Counted from the stretch's first letter, positions 8,874-17,893 are shown. The stretch: DNA of 64,000 nt from Thiomicrospira aerophila AL3 (GCF_000227665.2 NZ_CP007030.1:1178001-1242000); one strand, 5' to 3'. Notes: generated by a model not told the origin, from the letters alone. Made by a program: numbers and translations.

Positions 8874-9158
8874 CCCTTTTTTGCGAATAATTCCTTCATC
8901 GCATGGTTTTCAAGGCTGACATCGGCAAACAGCTTTTTTAGCTTGGCATTTTCTTCTTCAAGCTCTTTAATGCGCTTAATATCCGACGCTTCCATGCCAG
9001 AGTATTTGGACTTCCACTTGTAGTAAGTCGCGCTGCTGATACCATGCTTGCGGCAGATTTCTTCAACTTTTAGTCCCGCATCTGATTCTTTAAGAATGGC
9101 GATGATTTGGATTTCGGTAAATCGTGATTTTTGATCGCTTCGCGTTACTTCGTTGCAT
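8867..9158 (-). pseudogene. IS3-family OrfA with a +1 frameshift near its start
   Basis: The ATG at 9158 follows a good AGGAG. It opens MQRSNAKRSK, but a run of five A residues (9128-9132 on the plus strand as T5) puts it out of frame with the rest. Removing one A gives a typical OrfA: SRFTEIQIIAILKESDAG, helix-turn-helix EEICRKHGISSATYYKWKSKY, leucine zipper IKRIKELEEENAKLKKLFADVS, ending KKGW at the OrfAB slippery site. As read, the OrfAB transposase cannot be made from this ATG. A sequencing error in a homopolymer is the main alternative. Confidence 0.75.
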
Positions 9159-9239
9159 ATCGGTCTCCTGCGTTAATGATCGCAGAAAACTCTATTTATC
9201 GCTGTCTCATTTTAGGGGAAGTGGACATCACTTAACCGT

Positions 9240-10883
9240 TTAGTGAACATAGTTTTTTGGAAAAATTTTTGCAGATTTAAGGTTGTTAAGGTGTGTGCTG
9301 TAAACACCTTCGCCTTCAGCCGCCTTGGCATTCGCATCATCAAAAACCTGTTGCGATTTAACACCTAATCGCTTAGATAAGAACTCAACCAACCATGTGT
9401 TGTCGTTGGACGGCAAAAACGGAAACGCGCCAATATCGATTTCATCAATCGCTTCGTGGTAGGGATTTTTACCTTTTTTCTGGTCTTTAAAATAACCGGG
9501 ATACAAAGCATAAGCACCATAAACTGGGCGTGATAACACCTTAACTTCATTTCCATTGCGATCAAATTCATAACGCTGGTGAATAATCGCATCCCGATAA
9601 CGGTGCATTTGCGCTAACGCATCCACTGGCACCATGTCGCTGCCATTTGTTTCTGGGTCAATCCGATACTTGGCATCAAACAACCACACATACTCACGCT
9701 TATCGGCAAAGGTCACTTTCATAAAAATATCCGGCTTATGCTCCGCCATCCAAGCCACGTAAGCACTCTTTTCATTTTTTGCAAACTTGTTCTTTTTACC
9801 AATCGCAAATTCATGCTTGAGTTCAATTTTAATTTCTTGTGTGCCTTCACCCCGACTAAACAAAAACAAACGATCTTGTCGGTCTTTATTCTTTTTGGTT
9901 GCATCCTCGAAATATAACTGATCAATATCATCAACGAGATTTGGGCTCGCTCCTTCCTGCTTAAAACTAAACTTGTTTTTCAAAATATCCGCCAACTGCA
10001 AAAAACACCAAACTTCATACAACTCCGCAATGTTTTTCACCGAAACCGCCGCATCATCACCCAGCACATCCAAATAATATTTCAGCTTATGCCAGGCCTG
10101 GTACACCGCTGAATAACCGGTTTTTTGTTGTAACACCAAAGATTCTGATTTTAAACCCTTAAAATCGCCAACCTCTTTAAACAAAGGGAAGCGCTTAAAT
10201 TTTTGGTACGGTGCAATCAGACCATCCAAATTCTTGTAGAACGCATCACTAAAAACAGCAACTTTGTCCTGTTTTGCGACCGCATTATCAAGCACCCTCA
10301 CCTTCTGCTTAATCTGTTCCAACTTCTGGCTGACTGCATTAAGCGCGTACTTAATAAACTGATTTTCCGGTGTATCCACACTCAAGCGTTTTTGATCCAA
10401 CGCATAACGTCGATTAACCAGGCCTGCTTGAATATCAGCGCGCGCTTTTTCCGCCAATTTATTCGGTAACTTGCCTTTTAAACGCTCGGCTTTTAAATGC
10501 GCCACCTCCGGCAACAAGCGATTATGTGGTGCGTTTAAAATCTGCTTATAGCCCTTTTTCATTTGCTCGTTCAGCGACTTAAATTCTGCTAACCACAACA
10601 ACTCAAACGGCTCATGCTGAAACCGCGAGCGATTAAATTCCTGCTCGGTGGCCGACTTCCAAGAAAAACGTAATAACGGATGCGCCTGATCCAACACCTT
10701 ATAAATCGCGTTTAAATCCCGCGCCATATCCATCTTAAACGGCCACACCTCAAACGACAGGCTTTGCTCAATCGTCATGCCGTTTTTGACATAACGAAAC
10801 GGCAAACTAAACCAACCCAAATTATTGCTAAAAATCAAATTAACAATAACTAACCCACCGCCAACTTTGCCGCATCGTGCCAC
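9240..10883 (-). CDS. DUF2357 / PD-(D/E)XK (PDDEXK_7-like) nuclease, McrC-related
   Basis: 547 residues. The N-terminal two thirds resemble DUF2357 (LSFEVWPFKMDMARDLNAIYKVLDQAHPLLRFSW; DTPENQFIKYALNAVSQKL). The C-terminal third has a restriction-type PD-(D/E)XK core: PDIFMKVTFADKREYVWLFDAKYRI (D-x-K near residue 400), preceded by an ELKHEF element. DUF2357 proteins relate to McrC and partner ATP-dependent restriction motors. The frame overlaps the helicase 3' end by 34 nt. The first ~20 residues look like out-of-frame helicase sequence, so a later ATG (10778, MTIEQSL) or N-terminal truncation is possible. Usual members are longer. Confidence 0.75.
   Translation of the reverse strand: MARCGKVGGGLVIVNLIFSNNLGWFSLPFRYVKNGMTIEQSLSFEVWPFKMDMARDLNAIYKVLDQAHPLLRFSWKSATEQEFNRSRFQHEPFELLWLAEFKSLNEQMKKGYKQILNAPHNRLLPEVAHLKAERLKGKLPNKLAEKARADIQAGLVNRRYALDQKRLSVDTPENQFIKYALNAVSQKLEQIKQKVRVLDNAVAKQDKVAVFSDAFYKNLDGLIAPYQKFKRFPLFKEVGDFKGLKSESLVLQQKTGYSAVYQAWHKLKYYLDVLGDDAAVSVKNIAELYEVWCFLQLADILKNKFSFKQEGASPNLVDDIDQLYFEDATKKNKDRQDRLFLFSRGEGTQEIKIELKHEFAIGKKNKFAKNEKSAYVAWMAEHKPDIFMKVTFADKREYVWLFDAKYRIDPETNGSDMVPVDALAQMHRYRDAIIHQRYEFDRNGNEVKVLSRPVYGAYALYPGYFKDQKKGKNPYHEAIDEIDIGAFPFLPSNDNTWLVEFLSKRLGVKSQQVFDDANAKAAEGEGVYSTHLNNLKSAKIFPKNYVH
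10092..10101. repeat. Iterated palindrome CCAGGCCTGG, copy 4
   Basis: Exact copy inside the DUF2357 nuclease gene. Confidence 0.85.
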
Positions 10884-13800
10884 ATAAAACTCGGCATCGC
10901 GTTTTTAAGTCGCCATGTAATACTCATCGGTTGCGAACCCGTATGTGAAACGTATTCCACTTCACCAAAATTAACAAATCCCATTGTCCGCCCAAACTCA
11001 TCTTTGATTTGCTCGCGAACAAATAAGAACAATCGTTTTCCGAGCTGACGATGATGAATATACTCGCTGCCCCGCCCGCGGTCTGGGCGCGCACTGTTTT
11101 GCGACTGCCAATGAAACAGGTTTTCATTAATCGCATAGTCGTGATACATCGTAGTAGGTGAAAACTGTTTTTCATTTTTATTCAGTGTTACAAAAAGCAG
11201 CTCAATATTTTGCTCTGCAATAACAAAAACGCCTTCTCTAGCGGGCGGCTGGCGCTCAAAGGTCGTTGCGCCAAACCCAACCAAAATTTGCTCGCGCGCA
11301 TAGCGTGCATGCAAACGCAGTGATACCTCTGGCAAATTCGGCATCGTTAACTGTTCATGTTTAATCTGTTTGAGCTGTAAAACCAATACATCCAATAACA
11401 ATTCTCGCCACAAATGTATTTTCATGGCACCTAAACTTTGTTCAAGCGTTTCAAAACCCAAATCAATGCCACTTTTCTGCCAAAAATCATAATGAAACAT
11501 CAACATTAAACGCGAATCCGCAACGCTATCAGTGCTATTCGATTCGCATAACACTTTAAGAAAGTTCAAATAATGATGGTCATCACAGGTCAAAATGCGT
11601 GTTTTAATGGCTTTCTCAAGTTGTTTCATCAAAGCAACATTGGGCGAGTCTTCATTCACGCCGGTTTTGGCATGCTCAATCAACTCCGTCCACGTAGTGC
11701 GTTTATAGAGATCATTAAGATCAATATGAGGATTTAATTTCAGGAAGTTGCCCAAGGTTAGTGGGAGTGTGGTTTGTTGTGGAAATTGCCTCACCATCGA
11801 CACCAAACGATTCAAGTTCAGTGTCGCTTGTCGAATATGACTGAGCACCATTTCTTGAGTGCGTTTTGTCAACTCAATGCGGCAACCTAAAGGTGCATGA
11901 GGAAAACCTTGCTTGATTTCGTCAGAAATCGCACGATTGGTTTTGCCAATTAGCGCCCGAAATTTATTTGCAAAGTCATATTCTGGGCGTGAATTGCCGA
12001 CAAAATCGAGCACGGTACAGCAGTCCTTGTCCTCCGACAGACGAAGACCCCGCCCCAATTGTTGCAGAAAAATCGTTAAACTTTCAGTTGGTCTTAAAAA
12101 CAACAGCGTATCAATTTCAGGGATATCGACCCCTTCATTAAAAATATCGACCACACACAACACATTAACTTCACCACTGCGAATCGCTTGTTGCTTTTGT
12201 TGCCGTTCATGACTGTTATCACTGGTTAAAACATCGGCTTTAATGCCTTTCAATAAAAATTGTTGACTCATGTATGTGGCATGCTCACGGCTAACACAAA
12301 AAGCTAACGCCTTCATCTGACTAATATCTGTGACGATCTGCTGCAAACTCAACAAAATCTTATTCACTCTGGCTTGGTTGTGAGTGAACAAGTTAGTCAG
12401 TTGCGAAATATCATACCGTCCTCTGCTCCAGCTAACTTGCCTTAGGTCAGTATCATCATCAATCGCGAAATATTGAAACGGACACAAATGCCGGCGATTA
12501 ATGGCTTCTGGCAATCGAATTTCTGCCGCAATAACGCCACAGAAATCTTCAAGAATATCACCACCATCATGACGTTCTGGTGTTGCGGTTAAACCGAGCA
12601 AAATCTGTGGTGTAAAATAATTGAACACTTTGCGGTAACTGTTCGCGGCGATGTGATGCACCTCATCGATGACAATATAGTCATAATAATCGGGCGTTAA
12701 ATTTACATTATCTAATTGATTATTTAATGTTTGAATCGATACAAACAATTGACAGTGGTGCTCGGGTAAATGTCCAGCCACCCATAATTCGCCAAACGCG
12801 CCATTTTTTAAAACGCCTTGATAGGCTTCACTCGCTTGTTTAAGGATTTCCTCTCTATGCGCAACAAATAAAAAATGCGCATTCGGTTTGGTTTTAAGAA
12901 AACGGGCAAAATCAAAAGCTGAAATTAACGTTTTTCCGGTTCCCGTCACGGCTACAACCAAATTACGATAACGCTGATGGATTTTTCGCTCCACATCAAG
13001 CTGTTCCAAAATGTCTATTTGATGGGGAAAAGGCTTGATGTCAAAATAATGCTTTACCCCACCATCCGTAATACCTCGAGCTTCGCTGAGTGCTTGCTTT
13101 AACTTGATTTGGCTTTCCGCTTTTCCATCAAAAATCTCAAAATCATTTGATGCCCAATAGGTTTCAAATGTGCTTAGAGATTTTTGAATAATGTGCGGAA
13201 TTTCTTGGGCCGTTATTTTCAGGTTCCACTCTAAACCATTGGTTAATGCTGAACGCGATAGATTCGATGAACCGATATAGCCTGTATGAAAGCCGGTATT
13301 CCTTAGAAATAAATAACTTTTGGCATGCAAACGCTCGCGGTCGGTGTTATAACTCAGCTTGACTTCTGTATTCGGTAAGCTGGCAAGGTATTCTACCGCT
13401 TTAGCATCGGTTGCCCCCATGTAAGAGGTTGTAATGACTTTTAGCTCGCGACCACTTCGCGTAAAGGCTTCGAGCTCTTTTTGAAAAATGCGAATGCCTG
13501 CCCACTTAATAAACGATACCAGCCAATAAATTTTATCCGCCGACAAAATTTCGCGTTTTAGCTCGGATTCAAGCGATAACCCCGCATTACTGCCGCTAAA
13601 CAATTCGCTCTGGGTTAAACCCGTTAAAGGGAAAATGTCTTCAACGTATTTTTTTAAGTCAGCCGCAACCGGATTTTCTAGCTCATAAAGTGCAGTGAGT
13701 ATTTTGCCTTGACTACTTAATAAGTTTTCATCAATCAAGCCATCATCTGAAATTCGATTTTTTAGCCAAAGTAAAAGCTGATTCGATAACTCAATTTGAG

Positions 13801-13990
13801 CTTGCAATTGATCATCACCTGATGGAACAGAAGAAATTGCAAACTCTAAAATGTTTGACAAAAACCGCGATAGCCAGATGGATGCTTCATTTGTCGTTAA
13901 GGTTCTCTGACCAATATAAAAACGCTTTTTATCCAAACGTTGTTCAATGACTTGTGTTATGAGCTTTTCGTACAAACCAACCTGCTGCAT
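10850..13990 (-). CDS. PLD-DEAH helicase-DUF3427 protein
   Basis: 1046 residues, full length for this architecture. There is an N-terminal phospholipase D-like domain at about 130-290 (GSSNLSRSALTNGLEWNLKI). A superfamily 2 helicase follows with Walker A VAVTGTGKT (near 345), DEVHH (near 447), GLTATPER and motif VI FLQQLGRGLRL. The C-terminus is DUF3427, ending SITWRLKNAMPSFMWHDAAKLAVG. Such proteins occur in defence and restriction loci, where the PLD domain may be nuclease-active. Here the PLD motif reads HAKSYLFLRNTGFHTGYIGSSN, with the H-x-K kept. It overlaps the downstream nuclease gene, so the two form an operon. Confidence 0.88.
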   Translation of the reverse strand: MQQVGLYEKLITQVIEQRLDKKRFYIGQRTLTTNEASIWLSRFLSNILEFAISSVPSGDDQLQAQIELSNQLLLWLKNRISDDGLIDENLLSSQGKILTALYELENPVAADLKKYVEDIFPLTGLTQSELFSGSNAGLSLESELKREILSADKIYWLVSFIKWAGIRIFQKELEAFTRSGRELKVITTSYMGATDAKAVEYLASLPNTEVKLSYNTDRERLHAKSYLFLRNTGFHTGYIGSSNLSRSALTNGLEWNLKITAQEIPHIIQKSLSTFETYWASNDFEIFDGKAESQIKLKQALSEARGITDGGVKHYFDIKPFPHQIDILEQLDVERKIHQRYRNLVVAVTGTGKTLISAFDFARFLKTKPNAHFLFVAHREEILKQASEAYQGVLKNGAFGELWVAGHLPEHHCQLFVSIQTLNNQLDNVNLTPDYYDYIVIDEVHHIAANSYRKVFNYFTPQILLGLTATPERHDGGDILEDFCGVIAAEIRLPEAINRRHLCPFQYFAIDDDTDLRQVSWSRGRYDISQLTNLFTHNQARVNKILLSLQQIVTDISQMKALAFCVSREHATYMSQQFLLKGIKADVLTSDNSHERQQKQQAIRSGEVNVLCVVDIFNEGVDIPEIDTLLFLRPTESLTIFLQQLGRGLRLSEDKDCCTVLDFVGNSRPEYDFANKFRALIGKTNRAISDEIKQGFPHAPLGCRIELTKRTQEMVLSHIRQATLNLNRLVSMVRQFPQQTTLPLTLGNFLKLNPHIDLNDLYKRTTWTELIEHAKTGVNEDSPNVALMKQLEKAIKTRILTCDDHHYLNFLKVLCESNSTDSVADSRLMLMFHYDFWQKSGIDLGFETLEQSLGAMKIHLWRELLLDVLVLQLKQIKHEQLTMPNLPEVSLRLHARYAREQILVGFGATTFERQPPAREGVFVIAEQNIELLFVTLNKNEKQFSPTTMYHDYAINENLFHWQSQNSARPDRGRGSEYIHHRQLGKRLFLFVREQIKDEFGRTMGFVNFGEVEYVSHTGSQPMSITWRLKNAMPSFMWHDAAKLAVG

Positions 13991-14012
13991 CGAACAATCC
14001 TTTTAATCGTTT

Positions 14013-14322
14013 TTAATTATCAAGAGATAAACGCTCACGCTGCAACTCACGCTGCAATTCTTCTTCAGTTGGCAGGTAGGGTAAGTATTTGGCACTGAAC
14101 CGTTGTTTTTGGTCGGCCAGCACCGAGTATTTCGCCGCCGCTTCGCTTTTTCACTGCATAACACTAAGCCAATGGTCGGGTTGTCGTCTTCGCCTTTGCG
14201 CTGTTCATAATACAGACGAATATGGTGTCCATTTGGCCGACATCTTGGTGAGTGAGTTTACCGAGTTTTAGATCAACCAATAAAAAACATTTAAACTTGA
14301 AGTTGTAAAACACGACATCGAC
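14013..14322 (-). pseudogene. YhcG/DUF1016 nuclease remnant with two frameshifts
   Basis: Conceptual translation in three successive frames gives the C-terminus of a YhcG-type PD-(D/E)XK nuclease: VDVVFYNFKFKCFLLVDLKLGKLTHQDVGQMD, then YYEQRKGEDDNPTIGLVLCSEK, then AAKYSVLADQKQRFSAKYLPYLPTEEELQRELQRE and a stop at 14013. The DLK of the nuclease core is retained, but the N-terminal half is missing. The break after QMD and the one after CSEK are single-base shifts. It is clearly non-functional. Confidence 0.8.
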
Positions 14323-14416
14323 CTAAAAACTCTTATTAATAGCTATAAGCCAACCACTTTGTCCGATTGGTTATCTGCAGTTTTTTTACAGGCTTATTGA
14401 TTCAGTCACCGTCTTA

Positions 14417-15163
14417 TCATTCGTTCACAGTAGTTTGCGTTGTTTGATATTTCTGTTTTGGGCTACTGGGCTTGTCCGGTAAGGTCATGGTTAGCAGGCC
14501 TGCTTCAACTAGCGGTTTTAGCCAAACATCCCTAAACGATTTTCGGTGTTTAAGATCCATAAATGCCATCATTTCCTGCACGGATCTTGGCGTTTTGCAA
14601 AACATCAAAAATTTCTCGCGCGAGTCGGTAGCTTGGTCGGTAGCCTGAGGGGTCGCTTGTGGGGTCGTTGTAAACCCTTCGGCATAAGGGAACACGACAC
14701 GAGTAAAGTTGCTTAAAAACACATAGCTGGTTTTCGGATAAAACTGCAAGATTCTCGGCACGCCTGACCCAAGATGCTCCACCATGTCTAAATCACGGAA
14801 TACGCGCATCAACACCTTGTTTTGCGGATGCGATATGCCACTGAAAAAATCGTCTTCATTCATACCTTCGGGCAAACTGCCGGTAGAGGTGATTTCGAAT
14901 CGGTCATTCACCGGCTCGCCTTGCCAGTCGGTGACGAACACATCAAACAAGCCGAGTGCCGATGGCGCGACATTGTGTTTAATGCGGTCTTTGATTTTGA
15001 GCTGTAGGTCGTCTAAATCAGCTAAGGCAATCGGCTGTTGCGTCACATCATCAACCCCGATATAAATCTCACCGCCCTGTTTGGCATTCAAGAACGCGAC
15101 CACCTCTTTTTCAAGCGTGTCGGTAAGCTGGCGTTTAAATTCTGTGCGGTGTGATTCGGTCAT
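14417..15163 (-). CDS. AlbA_2 (Schlafen-like) regulator with a large internal deletion
   Basis: 248 residues. It starts like AlbA_2-domain proteins (HRTEFKRQLTDTLEKEVVAFLNAKQGGEIYIGVDD). At about residue 97 it jumps from SALGLFDVFVTDWQGEPVNDRF to the C-terminal half of the same family (EITSTGSLPEGMNEDDFFSGISHPQNKVLMRVFRDLDMVEHLGSGVPRIL). The intervening ~150-200 residues are missing, in frame. The tail has a winged-helix segment after a TPQATPQATDQATD linker. It may be a decayed, non-functional transcription regulator; translation remains possible. Confidence 0.7.
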   Translation of the reverse strand: MTESHRTEFKRQLTDTLEKEVVAFLNAKQGGEIYIGVDDVTQQPIALADLDDLQLKIKDRIKHNVAPSALGLFDVFVTDWQGEPVNDRFEITSTGSLPEGMNEDDFFSGISHPQNKVLMRVFRDLDMVEHLGSGVPRILQFYPKTSYVFLSNFTRVVFPYAEGFTTTPQATPQATDQATDSREKFLMFCKTPRSVQEMMAFMDLKHRKSFRDVWLKPLVEAGLLTMTLPDKPSSPKQKYQTTQTTVNE

Positions 15164-15241
15164 AGTTAATCTGCGTTAAGTTTATGCCTGAATTTTACAG
15201 CATACGCTCTGCTTGTAACACTTTCATTTCGTTTTAACCTC

Positions 15242-15685
15242 TCACATCAACGCGAACACAAACGGCCATACTGTGCCGCTTTGTTTGGCTTGGATAAAAT
15301 CGACATCGAGCAGGTCGGCGAGTAACGCACTGGTTTGCTCTTGGTCGATGGGTTGGTCAGTCAGCGATTTTATCCAACGAATCGGTGTGCCGCGCTCAAA
15401 GGTTTGTTGCAGTGCGCTACGCGGTATGCCGACCGAATAGCCTAATGCACCCTCTTGTTGATAAATATTGAGCTCGACTAGGCCTGGTGTGTGGGTTGCT
15501 AAATTAGCTTGCGATTTACTAAAGCGTAATAGAATGCCGTGTTGCTTGATAAAGGCATCAAAGGCTTTATAGGCCAGGCTGCTTTGCCCCAAGCCTTTGC
15601 TGATTATTTGGTTGATTTGTTTGCGATTAAGAATTTCATCGCTATCGTGCTCGTTTAGCAACTGCGTAAATTTATCTAAGCGCAC
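15242..15685 (-). pseudogene. Unrecognised fragment downstream of the helicase remnant
   Basis: 147 codons opening with GTG, with weak ribosome binding support. I do not recognise the family. Text such as IISKGLGQSSLAYKAFDAFIKQHGILLRFSKSQANLATHTPGLVELNIYQQEG and a natural end (TVWPFVFALM) suggest a C-terminal fragment. It follows the helicase remnant by 17 nt in a different frame, so both may be leftovers of one larger gene joined by a deletion at the palindrome (15706-15715). A separate small gene is the alternative. Confidence 0.4.
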
Positions 15686-15702
15686 AGATTGCTCGGCATC
15701 GG

Positions 15703-16116
15703 CTACCAGGCCTGGTCAGTTAGCGTGTTTGCGCGCTTATTGAGTTCAAGGAAACTGGCCACTGCTTTAAAACCTTTTCCTTTGAAGTTGTCAGGGATAT
15801 TTGTTTTCACCTCATCAAACTGTTCTTTAAAGCTATCAAAGCGACTCGGCAAACGCAGAAAAACTTGCTCAAAAAGTTCGGTTTTTTTATGCCGTTCAAA
15901 CGCCTTTTCAAGCGTGTCAATCGGCAGGTTTTTGAGCAGTGGCGTAACAAAAATCACTTTGCGCTTTTGTTCGATAATGCGCTCAATGTTTTTAGCGATA
16001 AAATCACAAGTCACATAGGTTTTACCAAAACCGGTCGGTGCGGGTATCAAAGCCAAGCCTTTTAAGTCTTGATTCTGCTCGACCCCAAATACAAATCGCT
16101 CTAATACCTGCTCCAT
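15703..16116 (-). pseudogene. N-terminal remnant of a DEAD/DEAH helicase
   Basis: 137 residues carrying only the start of a superfamily 2 helicase: ALIPAPTGFGKTYVTCDFIAKNI (Walker A near residue 27) and VIFVTPLLKNLP (motif Ia-like). Helicases of this type are several times longer; all later motifs are missing. The frame ends in TGG TAG, which falls at the edge of the CCAGGCCTGG palindrome. It is divergent from the WYL regulator, which suggests a formerly regulated defence operon that has lost most of its body. Confidence 0.65.
15706..15715. repeat. Iterated palindrome CCAGGCCTGG, copy 5
   Basis: Exact copy, flanked A/T as ACCAGGCCTGGT, at the 3' end of the helicase remnant where its stop codon occurs. 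Confidence 0.85.
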
Positions 16117-16270
16117 AACGCCTCCTTAAATCCATAGACCCACCAATTTAATATGACTGCCCTGCGCGCCAGAAGTTACATCAATGCGCAGCGAGATATA
16201 GCTTGCACTATTCGTTGGAAAACAATATTTGCAATATACAATAGACGTTTTTTAATAGTCAAATATTTTA

Positions 16271-16287
16271 ACCATAAATGGTATAAT
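16271..16287 (+). promoter_or_regulatory. Palindromic operator overlapping a -10 box upstream of the WYL regulator
   Basis: ACCATAAATGGT (16271-16282) is a perfect 12-bp palindrome and overlaps a consensus TATAAT (16282-16287), 32 bp before the start of the WYL-domain gene. The position suits autoregulation by that protein. The 200-bp gap also serves the divergent helicase remnant. Confidence 0.55.
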
Positions 16288-16318
16288 AAATGAATCATAT
16301 TATTAAAAGGTAGCAATC

Positions 16319-17134
16319 ATGGCGATAGCACTGACCGATTTGAAATGGGATGCCATTCAACGAATGGAAGAGATCGAGCGCTGTTTGTTTTGGCAGGGAA
16401 GCCTTGGCCGAACAGAGCTGGCACTTAGACTGCGTATGTCAAACCCACAAACAACCGCTATCTTAAAGCAATACCAGGCGCTCAATCCAAGCAAAATAGC
16501 GTTAAATAATTCCTCCAAACGCTATGAGGTGGATGATGCTATTCAAAACCTGTTCTACAGTCCTTCTTTGGCTGATTTGGAGTCACATACAGACACCTTT
16601 GAAATAAATAGTTACAGCATGTCAGCCCCCTCACGCCACACCCCGATGGCCGTGGTGCGAGACATTGCACGTACCATTTATCACAACCAAAGTATCGAGA
16701 TTTTTTACCATTCGCACAAAGAGCCTAACGGCAGACGTCGCCGTATCACGCCGCATACATTTGTGACAACAACTCAACGCACTCACGTCCGCGCTTGGTG
16801 TCATGAAAGCAAGGGGTTTCGCGATTTTATAATTGGGCGCATTAGCGAAACAGGCTCGCTAGGTGACCCCGGTCAAACAGGCTTATCAGATGAGGCCTGG
16901 CATACGCTGTTAATTCTTAAGCTCAAAGCCAACCCCAAACTAGATAGTGCGCAAAAGAAATTGATCGAAATGGATTTTGAAATGCAGGCGGGATCTCGCG
17001 AAATTAAAGTTAAACAAGCTTTGCTCTGGTATTACTTTGAGCTCTACAACCTGTGGCCCGAACACCAAATCCAAGACCCGAAACATCAGCCGGTTATCCT
17101 TGGCAATATTGAAATCATGAAGTTTTTGAGCTAA
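16319..17134 (+). CDS. WYL-domain transcriptional regulator (BrxR/CapW-like)
   Basis: 271 residues. The order matches BrxR/CapW-type repressors of phage-defence loci: an N-terminal winged helix (IERCLFWQGSLGRTELALRLRMSNPQTTAILKQYQ), then a WYL domain (SIEIFYHSHKEPNGRRRRITPHTFVTTTQRTHVRAWCHESKGFRDFIIGRI), then a C-terminal dimerisation-like extension. WYL domains are thought to sense nucleic acid or nucleotide ligands. It is divergent from a broken helicase gene, with a palindromic operator between them. It appears intact although its presumed target operon is decayed. Confidence 0.8.
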   Translation: MAIALTDLKWDAIQRMEEIERCLFWQGSLGRTELALRLRMSNPQTTAILKQYQALNPSKIALNNSSKRYEVDDAIQNLFYSPSLADLESHTDTFEINSYSMSAPSRHTPMAVVRDIARTIYHNQSIEIFYHSHKEPNGRRRRITPHTFVTTTQRTHVRAWCHESKGFRDFIIGRISETGSLGDPGQTGLSDEAWHTLLILKLKANPKLDSAQKKLIEMDFEMQAGSREIKVKQALLWYYFELYNLWPEHQIQDPKHQPVILGNIEIMKFLS

Positions 17135-17529
17135 ACCCAATTCTCCAACCTTAAACTTGACACACGTTCAAACTCTTTAAGGTTATTGCTCACCAAAATA
17201 AGCCCCCTGCTTCGCGCATGGCCAGCAATCATCATATCGTAAGGACCAATCGGCTGTCCTTTGGCATACAACTCAGCACGGATCTGACCAAAATGCGTGG
17301 CCGCTTGGGTATCAAAATCTAATACGTCTAGGCGTGCGATTAAGCCTTCTATATCAGCAAGATTACGTTCAGGCTGAGCGGAACGTTCGGCACCATAGAC
17401 CAGTTCCCCTACTGTAATTGTCGACACAGCCATCTGCATCACATGGCGATTAAATGTGTCCCGGACTTGCTTAGGTCGATTTTTTAAGGTGTAAATCAAG
17501 ATATTGGTATCGAGCAGATACTTAATCAT
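17131..17529 (-). CDS. vapC: VapC-family PIN-domain toxin
   Basis: 132 residues. The PIN-domain acidic residues are present: YLLDTNILIY at the N-terminus, GELVYGAERS in the middle and GPYDMMIAGHARSRGLILVSNN near the end. VapC toxins are site-specific RNases, often acting on initiator tRNA or rRNA. The gene overlaps the antitoxin by 4 nt in an antitoxin-first operon, the usual VapBC arrangement. Its 3' end overlaps the end of the convergent WYL gene by 4 bp. Confidence 0.9.
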   Translation of the reverse strand: MIKYLLDTNILIYTLKNRPKQVRDTFNRHVMQMAVSTITVGELVYGAERSAQPERNLADIEGLIARLDVLDFDTQAATHFGQIRAELYAKGQPIGPYDMMIAGHARSRGLILVSNNLKEFERVSSLRLENWV

Positions 17530-17765
17530 AGCGCTTCTCGGGTTTGATCCGGCTCTTGTTCACGTTCGCTCATAAAATCTTCACTCACACCTTTAGAGTC
17601 AAACCAATCATCCCAGCTTTGCTCTAGCGGGCTAATAATGCGCGTTTTACCCAGCGCTGTTATAACAACTTGCTTAACACCCTCATCAAGCGCAACCGAC
17701 TTGGGCAAGCGCACCGCCTGAGATTGATTATTTTTAAACACGGTCGTTGTAATCGCTGTCATCAC
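17526..17765 (-). CDS. vapB: VapB-family antitoxin
   Basis: 79 residues. The N-terminus is an AbrB/SpoVT-type swapped-hairpin DNA-binding fold (TTVFKNNQSQAVRLPKSVALDEGVKQVVITALGKTRIISP). The acidic tail (DDWFDSKGVSEDFMSEREQEPDQ) would bind and block VapC. It is the first gene of the operon and presumably autoregulates its promoter upstream of 17765. Intact. Confidence 0.88.
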   Translation of the reverse strand: MMTAITTTVFKNNQSQAVRLPKSVALDEGVKQVVITALGKTRIISPLEQSWDDWFDSKGVSEDFMSEREQEPDQTREAL

Positions 17766-17893
17766 ACAATCCTTGTATATCCAAACATGTTATACATAGT
17801 AATCTAGCATCCAAAAAACGTCAAACGACCCTTCCTACACCACTCAAAAACCCCATCCCTTTTATAGGGCTGTAGCCGGTAGGGTTAAAACTC

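Larger units (their letters stand above)
8014..9227 (-). mobile_element. IS3-family insertion sequence, 1214 bp
   Basis: Terminal inverted repeats begin TGTCCACTTCCCC at 8014-8026 and, on the other strand, at 9215-9227. The two IS3-type frames, orfA and orfB, lie inside. The flanks (AGG on the left, TCA on the right) show no target duplication, and the genes on the two sides are unrelated. This suggests that a deletion or recombination between copies created the present junction. Confidence 0.9.

Noticed and set aside
14089-14271. Plus-strand 60-codon ORF
   Set aside because: The minus strand here is a recognisable YhcG remnant; the plus frame is a shadow.
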